Part shown: positions 1 to 8,266 of the stretch, piece by piece | How positions within the stretch are numbered: position 1 is the first letter of the stretch | How the letters are laid out: every line of letters starts with the position of its first letter | Origin: Eubacterium_G segne | GTDB lineage: Bacteria; Bacillota; Clostridia; Lachnospirales; Lachnospiraceae | Assembly: GCF_014287775.1 (NCBI RefSeq) | Contig: NZ_JACOOZ010000003.1 | Coordinates: 1-64,000 of the forward strand | Length of the DNA: 64,000 nt | Direction: 5' to 3' | Notes under the pieces: model-generated | Told to the model about the DNA's origin: nothing | The model's input: the letters and a program-made list of their open reading frames with translations, nothing else | Databases searched by the model: none | Translations under genes and position numbers: made by a program

Positions 1-21
1 TCACATTTCTCACACCGACCT

Positions 22-191
22 GTGGAATTTAATCTTTCACACAAGAATTCCAGAGGTCTGTTTTCTATGCCCTGATTTTCAGATTTAAAGAAAAATGTAC
101 TTAAATTTTAACACTTATTACCCTTTATTCAACCAAAAACTTTTAAATTTAGGTTGATTTTTAACAGTGGGTGGAATTTAGTCTTTCATAC
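22..191. repeat. Short direct repeat pair flanking the RHS gene 3' end
   Basis: A 21-base sequence at 22-42 recurs in the same orientation at 171-191 with two mismatches (19 of 21 identical). The second copy contains the stop codon of the RHS reading frame, so the last residues of that protein are encoded by the repeat. Such copies could be ends of related insertion sequences or traces of a recombination that trimmed the RHS gene, but no transposase is visible in the first 177 bases. Apart from this repeat, positions 1-177 hold no gene I can support. Confidence 0.5.
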
Positions 192-3100
192 GGAATTTAC
201 TTTTACAAGTCAGCTCATTTTTTAACGTAGTTGTTTTAATTAACTTGTTTTTGCTACCATATTTCTTTGATAATGAATAGTTTTGCTTAGTCTGACAAAA
301 TGAAGTTGAATACAAAACGGCGTCATTATCACTATTTACATTGTTTGTATATTCATAAGATACTTTTGAACCGTTACATATAACGTTTTGTCCTATTAAT
401 GCTTCATTTCCATCATATACATAATTGGATTTTCCCTTTATTTTTCCCTGCTGACTTACACAGGTATCGATTTTGCCATAATTATTGTATGTGTATGACT
501 TTGTTTTAGAAAGCTTATTTCCGGCATATATTTTCTCATTAATAAGGTTTCCAAGAGCATCGTAAGAATATTGGGTTTTATCAACTTTTTTATTAACCTT
601 TAAGTTGCGCCTTTTTTTCTTAGAGACAGTTCTTTTCAGATTAACAGTTGTCTTTTTGGCACTTAATAATTCGTTTAAATTGTTGTAAGTATATGACGTC
701 GTTATGATATCTGAAATGTTTTTCTCTTTGTTATATTTTAATTCACTGATGAGATTTCCAACGCCATCATATGCGTAAGAAATTGTCTCTGTTTTCTTGC
801 CTTTTCTATTGCTGCTTCTTGCAATTCTATTCAAACTGTCATATTCATAATTTGTGATATTACCATTTTTATTATCAGCTAATTTGGTAATATTCCCCTG
901 TTTGTCATATGAATATGTATATAAAGTTTTCTTAGAATTTGATTTTTTCTCTTTTTGAGCTATTTCAATAACGTTTCCTTCAGCATCGTATTTTCTGTAT
1001 TCATTAACACCATCAGGAGTAGCTATTTCCTTAACATTTCCAACGCTATCATATATGTAATTTGTTACACCGTTTTTGTCTGTTACAGTCTGAATATTAT
1101 TAACGTTGTCATAGGTATAGATTGTTTTGCTATTATCAGGGTATGTTATAGATGACTCATTTCCAACCTGATCATAGTCGTATTTTACTGTGTTTCCATT
1201 TGAATATTTTACACTTTTTACTCTGCTTAGTAAGTCAAGCTCATAACTTGTCATTCCGGTATCATCTGTCATTTTAACAAGTGATCCTTTTTTATTATAG
1301 GCATAAGAAACCACTTTGCCGTCACTATACTTAATATCAGATACAAGGTCTAAATAGTTATAATGATATGTTGTGGTTTTGCCCTTTGCATCAGTTTTGG
1401 TTTTTAAGTTACCATTTCCGTCATAAGTATATGAAGTGCTTTTTCCGTCATTGTCTGTTTCTTTAACCAACATATTGCGACTATCATACTTATATGAAGT
1501 TATTTCCCGGGTTTCTTTCTTATTCTTTGTGCGGTTTAACACAGTTTGAATAAGGTTTCCTTCCTTATCATACCTGTATGTTGATATATTTTTTTGCGGG
1601 TCTGTTACTTTAATAATATTACTGTCACAATCATATTCATAACTGGTGATATTTCCATTCTTATCTGTATGCTGTATTAAATCTCCTTTTTTATTGTATT
1701 TGTATAATTGTGTATTACCGCGTTTGTCTTTTTCTGAAATCAAACGGTTCATTTTATCATATGTGTATGTAGTTACTCCGGCAGAATTTTTTTCTTTTAT
1801 AAGATTTCCATTTCCATCATATTCGTAGTAAGTTTTATTACCCTTTCCATCTTTTTCAGAAATAATATTTCCACATTTATCGTAACTATAGCTTACTTTG
1901 TTACCTTTGGCATCCTTTACAACCGTAACCTGATTTTTGTCATTATAACTATAGGTTGTATTGTTGCCTAAAGCATCGGTTATGTTAATTATATTTCCCA
2001 ATTCATCATAATTGTATTTAGTTTCAGCACCGTCAGCAGTAATAACTTTCGTAACATTTCCCAATGAATCATATTCATATGATTTTTGAACTATATCATT
2101 TTTTACTTCTGTAGTAACTCTATTTAGTTTGTCATAAGAATATGAAGTTTTATTACCGTTCATATCTGTATAGGAGACAGTATTTCCTGCCCCATCATAT
2201 TCAAATTTCTGAGTTTTACCTTTGGCATCTGTTATTTGAATAAGTCTGTTAGAAGAATCGTATTTATAATGTGTTTCATTTCCGTTGGCATCTGTTATTT
2301 TTACTGTGTTTCCGTTTTTGTCGTATACTACATCTGACACATTGTCTTTTGCACCTGTTATTTTGACTACATTTCCTAACTTGTTATATTCATATTTTTC
2401 AGTAAAACCATTTACATCTGTTACAGATGTTACAAGATTAATGGCATTATATGTACGTTTTTCAATGCCACTATCTCCATAAATTGTTTCTATAAGATTA
2501 CCTACTTTATCATATTTGTACTTTGTTTCATTGCCATTTTTATCTTTTTCCGAAATTTTTCGGTTTTCTCCATCATAAGCATATGATATGCAAAAACCTC
2601 TTTCATCTTTGACTTTTAGAAGATTACCATTTGCATCGTAGGAATATGAAATATTACTTCCATCGTCATTATTACTTGAAATAATATTTCCCATGGAATC
2701 ATAAGTATAGGATACACTTCTTCCGTTTTTATCTGTTGTTTTAGATATTTTGCAGTTTTTGTTGTACTCATATCTGATATAATTACCTTTTGAATCAGTT
2801 ATTTTAGTAAGATTGCCCACTGCGTCGTATTCATAAAACGATTTTTGTCCAACTGCATCTGTTTCACTCACTAACCTGCCAAGGCTGTCATATTCATATT
2901 GTGTTTTATTACCATTTGCATCAATTTTATATGTTTGATTGCCGTTTGCGTCATACTGATAATGAATTGTGCTTCCGGCAGCATCCGTTTCAGACAAAAT
3001 ATTGCCTTTATTGTCATAGGTAAATAACTTTGTATTCCCCATGTTGTCCGTTTCTGAAATCTTTCTCCCCTTATCATCATACTTAAATGATGAGATATTG

Positions 3101-5376
3101 TTTTCATTATCTTTAATACTTATAATATTACCATTTTTATCATAATCATATGTTTGACTGTTTCCTAATGCATCTGTTATTCCCACTATATTACCATCAC
3201 CATCATATGTATATGTGGAAGTATGTCCGTTAGCATCTGTTACCACTGTCAGGTTACCGTTTGAGTCATACTGATATTTAGTAGTATTATTCAATGGAGA
3301 TGTTGAAGATTTAAGGTGATTTTGTTCGTCATAATCATACAAAGTTTTATTTCCCAGTTTATCTTCTTCGTATACTGTATAACCATTACTGTTATAACCA
3401 TATTCTTTTGCTTTTCCATCAGCATCAGTTTCACCTATAAATTTCCCGCCGGCGGTATAATTGTATTTTGTTACATTCCCCATTGCATCTTTAGATGAGA
3501 TGGTTTTACCCTGTAAATCATATGAAAGATATGTTTTATTTCCCACCGCATCGGTAGTCATAATGCAGTTACCACGTTCATCATATGATAATTTTGACAC
3601 ATTTCCCTGAGAATCACGCTTTGATATGCAATTACCCATTTTATCGTATTCAAATGCCGTAACATTCCCCATGGGGTCTGTTATAGATGTAATATTTCCA
3701 TTGGTATCATAATCATATTTAATTGTACCACCGTTTTCATCCGTTTCACTTATAATTCTGTTATTTTCATATGTACATACTTTATTGGTTCCGTCAGGAT
3801 ACAATGTTCCAACTAAATTATTATTTTCATCATATGAATAGTAAGTTATTTTACCCTCGCCATCTTTTCCTGATATAATCTGATTAGCTTCATTGTATTC
3901 GTATGAAGTCACTCCATTATTAGATATATCTGTAATTATTTGATTTTTTTCATTATAAAATACTGCTTTGAAGTAGTTGTTTTCTCCTTTACATTCATTA
4001 TATCTTTTAATAGGATCATAGCTAAATGTGTATTTTCCACCATCAGCAAGTTCCTGCTCAGTAACACGTCCGTATTTATCATAGGTATTGCTTATTGTCC
4101 ATACACCATTAAAATCACGTACTTTACATAAATATCCATTTTCATCATATTTATATGCTGAGACATTACCGTCAGCATTTGTTACACTGGTAAGTTTATC
4201 ACTTTCATAGCTATATAAAGTGCTATAACCGTTTTTGTCATGTATTTTTGTAATATTTCCATTTTCGTTCCATTCAAAATACAGTGTACCGGATGCACTA
4301 TACACTTTTGATATTTGATTGTTTGTATATTCAATTTTTTCATTTCTGTTCTTATCACCAGCTATTTCAATTAATCTGCCTGATTTATCAAAATAATATC
4401 GTTCATTATTTTTTTGCTTTAAAACATAGCCACCTGCCGCATATTCTAACGTTAGTTCTGAGCCTTCTTCTGACTGAAACCTTCCATTTTCTTTTTTAAA
4501 TTCAATTTCATATCCTCCCGGCATAGATAACCGGCACATATTTTCACCGTCAGATAACTGATATGAATAATTATCAGTCCATACGTTATCTGATTTTGAA
4601 TTATAATATCTTTCATATGTAAGCGGATTTTTCCCGTTCAGTTTCATGTCGGTATAGCTGTATTCAAAACCACCTGTAAGCATATTAACAGGATCTGCCC
4701 CTGTGGTTTGTTTTTGATACGAATACTGCTTTTTGGCATATCCGCCGGAAAAATTGTCCAGAATTATTATCTGATACGGAATGGAAGCTCCTGTCATGTC
4801 CATTCCAATATTTTTCAGTTCCAGCAATTCAGAATCATTTTCTGATAAAAAGGATATAAAGTGATTGCTTTTAATTACAGCCCTTTCTCCCGGTTTCATT
4901 TCCTTGACAACACTCTCATTCCTTCCTTCCATTCTGCATGGATAACCATCTAAGTTAAAATTAACATCATATAATGTTCTTGGAGAAACATTCATGTACT
5001 CAAAAGTCACTTCATAATTGCTTCCATTCCGTAAATAACGGTTTACAATTATGTTTAAAAACAAAACATCATTTGAATATACATATACAGGTTCTGTTGT
5101 TGAAAAAACCGTGTTAAATTTCTGCGGCTCGATATCAGGTGAAACCATGCTTCCACTAACGCTAACATCGAAATTATAAATGCCATCTTCATCTCCACGG
5201 ACATACCAATGTTTTGATACCGAATCCCCGGGATTAATTTTTCCCATATTTACTGTCTTTGTATTTGTTTTACCTTCCTGCATGTCAGCCAAAGAGAGAC
5301 CCTTAGGTAAATTAAGTGTGGCTGTTACATTATCCATGCATTCAACTTTTGAATTATTAATTACAAGAAGCTCCAC
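178..5376 (-). CDS. RHS/YD-repeat protein, C-terminal part (split from upstream gene by TAA)
   Basis: This 1732-residue frame is dominated by tandem YD repeats of about 21 residues (patterns such as YDxxGN and YEYDSLGR) from about residue 250 to 1640, which in RHS proteins form a beta-cocoon shell. The first 220 residues resemble the pre-repeat region of secreted Clostridia RHS proteins. The GTG at 5376 is not convincing: the frame stays open upstream for 43 more codons, up to a TAA at 5506-5508 that ends the preceding gene in the same frame. The most likely reading is that both frames were once one protein of about 2610 codons. The C-terminus also lacks the conserved RHS core-end motif and a toxin-like tip, and it ends in a repeat. 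Either a decayed gene or an expressed N-terminal fragment plus silent remainder. Family assignment is secure; an intact product is doubtful. Confidence 0.85.
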   Translation of the reverse strand: MELLVINNSKVECMDNVTATLNLPKGLSLADMQEGKTNTKTVNMGKINPGDSVSKHWYVRGDEDGIYNFDVSVSGSMVSPDIEPQKFNTVFSTTEPVYVYSNDVLFLNIIVNRYLRNGSNYEVTFEYMNVSPRTLYDVNFNLDGYPCRMEGRNESVVKEMKPGERAVIKSNHFISFLSENDSELLELKNIGMDMTGASIPYQIIILDNFSGGYAKKQYSYQKQTTGADPVNMLTGGFEYSYTDMKLNGKNPLTYERYYNSKSDNVWTDNYSYQLSDGENMCRLSMPGGYEIEFKKENGRFQSEEGSELTLEYAAGGYVLKQKNNERYYFDKSGRLIEIAGDKNRNEKIEYTNNQISKVYSASGTLYFEWNENGNITKIHDKNGYSTLYSYESDKLTSVTNADGNVSAYKYDENGYLCKVRDFNGVWTISNTYDKYGRVTEQELADGGKYTFSYDPIKRYNECKGENNYFKAVFYNEKNQIITDISNNGVTSYEYNEANQIISGKDGEGKITYYSYDENNNLVGTLYPDGTNKVCTYENNRIISETDENGGTIKYDYDTNGNITSITDPMGNVTAFEYDKMGNCISKRDSQGNVSKLSYDERGNCIMTTDAVGNKTYLSYDLQGKTISSKDAMGNVTKYNYTAGGKFIGETDADGKAKEYGYNSNGYTVYEEDKLGNKTLYDYDEQNHLKSSTSPLNNTTKYQYDSNGNLTVVTDANGHTSTYTYDGDGNIVGITDALGNSQTYDYDKNGNIISIKDNENNISSFKYDDKGRKISETDNMGNTKLFTYDNKGNILSETDAAGSTIHYQYDANGNQTYKIDANGNKTQYEYDSLGRLVSETDAVGQKSFYEYDAVGNLTKITDSKGNYIRYEYNKNCKISKTTDKNGRSVSYTYDSMGNIISSNNDDGSNISYSYDANGNLLKVKDERGFCISYAYDGENRKISEKDKNGNETKYKYDKVGNLIETIYGDSGIEKRTYNAINLVTSVTDVNGFTEKYEYNKLGNVVKITGAKDNVSDVVYDKNGNTVKITDANGNETHYKYDSSNRLIQITDAKGKTQKFEYDGAGNTVSYTDMNGNKTSYSYDKLNRVTTEVKNDIVQKSYEYDSLGNVTKVITADGAETKYNYDELGNIINITDALGNNTTYSYNDKNQVTVVKDAKGNKVSYSYDKCGNIISEKDGKGNKTYYEYDGNGNLIKEKNSAGVTTYTYDKMNRLISEKDKRGNTQLYKYNKKGDLIQHTDKNGNITSYEYDCDSNIIKVTDPQKNISTYRYDKEGNLIQTVLNRTKNKKETREITSYKYDSRNMLVKETDNDGKSTSYTYDGNGNLKTKTDAKGKTTTYHYNYLDLVSDIKYSDGKVVSYAYNKKGSLVKMTDDTGMTSYELDLLSRVKSVKYSNGNTVKYDYDQVGNESSITYPDNSKTIYTYDNVNNIQTVTDKNGVTNYIYDSVGNVKEIATPDGVNEYRKYDAEGNVIEIAQKEKKSNSKKTLYTYSYDKQGNITKLADNKNGNITNYEYDSLNRIARSSNRKGKKTETISYAYDGVGNLISELKYNKEKNISDIITTSYTYNNLNELLSAKKTTVNLKRTVSKKKRRNLKVNKKVDKTQYSYDALGNLINEKIYAGNKLSKTKSYTYNNYGKIDTCVSQQGKIKGKSNYVYDGNEALIGQNVICNGSKVSYEYTNNVNSDNDAVLYSTSFCQTKQNYSLSKKYGSKNKLIKTTTLKNELTCKSKFRMKD

Positions 5377-5505
5377 ATCAAAAATCTGTTTAAGCCAGCT
5401 TACTCCACCTGTAATTAAATATACATTATTTGCTACCTCATATATTGTTTTGCCGGTGTTATTTTCTTTTTTTATTGTTTTGCCGCTTCCGGTTTTATAT
5501 ACAAT

Positions 5506-8010
5506 TTATTCGCCGAAATTCAAGGTTAAGGTTTCTTTTGTTACTTTTCTATTCGCTAAATTGGTTGTATCTATACCTGTCTTTTTAATTTCTTCAAGCG
5601 AAAGTTCTTTAACGGTTAAACTTCCACCAACTGTATCGTAAGTATTCAGTGGAATTTTGATATTCTTACCTTCATTTCCAATAACAATTGATGTGGAACG
5701 GGAATAATAACCATTACAATATACTATTGCCGTATATTCACCAGGCATAAGGTAGCAATTGAACATCCCCTTTTCATTTGTTTTTCCTTCAATTGTTTTT
5801 GTTGTATCATCTTTCCATATTTCAACATATGCATTCTTTATCATCTGTTCCGTATCTGTGTCTAATACATTAACAATTGTCTTTTGGCTTTTTTCAGGTA
5901 TACCCTTGATTGTTATTTTACATGTGGTTTTTGAAACATTATTTCCTTTGTCTGTTACAGATAGCGATACAGTGTATGTTCCCTCATCCGCATACTTATG
6001 AGTTACATTTATTTCATGACTTTTTGTTCCATCACCAAAATCCCAGTAATAACTTTTAATTCCCTTATCATCTGTGGAATTTTTTGCTGAATAACTTATA
6101 TTTTCATTTACTTTTGCAACGGTTTGAGAACTGGTTATCACTGCATTAGGTGGCAAATCTGCTGTGTTTAAAGTTATTTCTACATTTTCTACTTCTTCCT
6201 GATCGGCAATTACAAAATTTCCTTTCATGCTTCGATCGTATTCATAACCTGATAGAATACCAGACATTAAAAAATAATATTCACCTCTGTTTAATCCGTT
6301 AATAACTATATGCCCGGTATTATCACTTTCTGCTGTTGTCCCCAGTTTGACGTTTTTCTTATCATTATATTTTTTATAAATATCAAGTTTTAATCCAACT
6401 ATTGGCTTTTTATTTTCGTCAACACATTTCACCGTGACATTTTTACACTTGGAATTTATAACAATGTCATTATTTTTTACCAAAATATCATTAATATCCG
6501 ATATGTTTTGGGAATTTTCAAATTTAAATATTCCATTTTGTACTGCTGAAAACGCATCGATACTACTGTTTTGTGTAGAATATCTAATCAATGTCCGATT
6601 TTCACTTAAATTATCTTCACCTATTGTGATGTTTATGGCGCTATGAACCCCGGTATGATACAAAAGATTTTCAGCAACAGTTATGTATTGATCTTTTGTC
6701 AGGTATATCTGGTCTGAAATGTTTGCATTTTTATTTAATGTAATTTCCCCATTTTGATATATTCCCTTGCCACAAAAAGAATCTACACTGCTCTTTTTAT
6801 CAGTATCATTATCCGCTATTGTAACATCGTCTAACAATAATTTGCCGGAGTTATAAATGGCACCGCCGTTTGCCCCCACATTCTTAGTTAATTCTAATTG
6901 TTCAATTTCCACATCCGCTTTATCACCTATGTATAATCCGGCACCATTGTCCTTACCATTTAAACCGGTAATTATATTTTTTTCGGTTTTCACTTCACCT
7001 GCATATGTGTTATATGTACCAGGTCGTTTTATAATTGTTTTACCACCATTTATGGCAAGACCATCGTTATTGTTATCTTTTTCCCCTATTATAGATAATC
7101 CTGATATGATTTTGTTTCCGCTACCGCCTAAATACATTCTAAAATACCCTGAATCATCCTTTTTTGCAGTAATTTTTGTATTATATATTTCGATATCTTC
7201 AGATGAGTCCACAAATAAATCATTTCCGACATACCCCATTTGTTTTTCATTCCATGTGTCATAGTTCCCTGATAATGTACAGTTATTTATAAATAATTTA
7301 CATTTTGTAACATTTATTCCTGCACCCATTTCAAATGTTTTATTATTTTCAATGGTAACATTTTCTATATAAGCTTCTCCGGTAGCTTCAATTCCACCAC
7401 CTCTAAATGTGGAAGAATTGTTACATACATTACCACCATATAAATATGACTTTCCACACATGTATACACCGCCACCCTTTGAAAGATAGGTTTCCACCGA
7501 ATTATAACTAATATAACTATCTGAATTCATTCTCATACTACCGGAATCAAGAGAAACTGTTGAATCATAACCTTTAAATTTGGTTATTGAACTATTAATA
7601 AGTTCTATTTTTCCCTTTATTTTTAATGGCGATACACTATATTTTTGTCCACACTTATTACCATCAACAGTTATGTTACATAAAGAGATTTCGGCATCTT
7701 TTTCAACCAAAAGAAATGCTGCTGTATCTGTTACACTAATTGTAACCTGTTCTTCAGCAACAATATTCACTTTGTTTTCACTTTTTATGGTGATTTGATT
7801 TTCCACTACGGTATTCTCATACAAATAAATTGTACTGTCTTTTTGAGTCTCCTGAGCCTCTTCTATTGCCGTCTCAAGATTTTCATAATAGTTTCCATTA
7901 AACATTATTGGTCCGCTATGGTCAAAGGCTTTTGCATCAATGGTTCCTGATATTAATGTCAAAATGAGTAATAGTGAAACAGTTTCTTTAAATTTTCTTT
8001 TAAATTTCAT
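5506..8010 (-). CDS. Secreted beta-helix/PKD protein, N-terminal part of the RHS protein
   Basis: 834 residues with an N-terminal signal peptide (basic start, hydrophobic stretch to about residue 28). Next comes a right-handed parallel beta-helix region (about 40-505) rich in short Asn/Gly-containing turns, then a CnaB-like domain (about 510-590), a PKD domain (about 610-700, motif YYWDFGDGT) and a second CnaB or carboxypeptidase-regulatory-like domain (about 705-790). The frame ends with GGC GAA TAA and continues in phase into the RHS frame downstream. As a separate product it would be an exported adhesin-like protein; as part of the larger protein it would be the N-terminal stalk. ATG at 8010 is preceded by an AAGGATG ribosome site. 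Confidence 0.8.
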   Translation of the reverse strand: MKFKRKFKETVSLLLILTLISGTIDAKAFDHSGPIMFNGNYYENLETAIEEAQETQKDSTIYLYENTVVENQITIKSENKVNIVAEEQVTISVTDTAAFLLVEKDAEISLCNITVDGNKCGQKYSVSPLKIKGKIELINSSITKFKGYDSTVSLDSGSMRMNSDSYISYNSVETYLSKGGGVYMCGKSYLYGGNVCNNSSTFRGGGIEATGEAYIENVTIENNKTFEMGAGINVTKCKLFINNCTLSGNYDTWNEKQMGYVGNDLFVDSSEDIEIYNTKITAKKDDSGYFRMYLGGSGNKIISGLSIIGEKDNNNDGLAINGGKTIIKRPGTYNTYAGEVKTEKNIITGLNGKDNGAGLYIGDKADVEIEQLELTKNVGANGGAIYNSGKLLLDDVTIADNDTDKKSSVDSFCGKGIYQNGEITLNKNANISDQIYLTKDQYITVAENLLYHTGVHSAINITIGEDNLSENRTLIRYSTQNSSIDAFSAVQNGIFKFENSQNISDINDILVKNNDIVINSKCKNVTVKCVDENKKPIVGLKLDIYKKYNDKKNVKLGTTAESDNTGHIVINGLNRGEYYFLMSGILSGYEYDRSMKGNFVIADQEEVENVEITLNTADLPPNAVITSSQTVAKVNENISYSAKNSTDDKGIKSYYWDFGDGTKSHEINVTHKYADEGTYTVSLSVTDKGNNVSKTTCKITIKGIPEKSQKTIVNVLDTDTEQMIKNAYVEIWKDDTTKTIEGKTNEKGMFNCYLMPGEYTAIVYCNGYYSRSTSIVIGNEGKNIKIPLNTYDTVGGSLTVKELSLEEIKKTGIDTTNLANRKVTKETLTLNFGE

Positions 8011-8266
8011 AATTCATCCTTGCGCACAGATGTGCTCCCTTTCTCTTTCAATTTCTTGTAAAATAAAAAAGCTTATTTAAAACAATCGATTGGATTATCC
8101 TAAATAAGTTAAATAAATCTTATGATAAGTTTATCATCCACCCGTGTTTTCCGACTTTACTATGTTATCACATTAAACCCATAGTGTAAAGCAAAATATA
8201 AAAACACTTTTATTTGAAATAAAAAGAAGCACACAATAATCAATATCATGTGCCTCTTTAATAATC
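8011..8266. other. Intergenic leader with two inverted repeats
   Basis: This 256-base gap precedes the RHS locus on the minus strand. It contains a compact 12-base hairpin at 8024-8035 (five base pairs) just upstream of the ribosome site, and a longer inverted repeat with arms at 8072-8079 and 8101-8108 (eight of eight paired). I see no match to a known riboswitch and no clear promoter. The remainder is AT-rich spacer downstream of the beta-helix gene. Confidence 0.35.

Noticed and set aside
955..5000. Several plus-strand open frames within the RHS region
   Set aside because: They are the antisense of the YD repeats, hydrophobic because of codon bias, and have no ribosome sites.
1000..5000. 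Repeated spacing of short motifs that could suggest a CRISPR array
   Set aside because: The periodicity is that of coding YD repeats (about 63 bases) with diverged sequence, not identical repeats with unique spacers.
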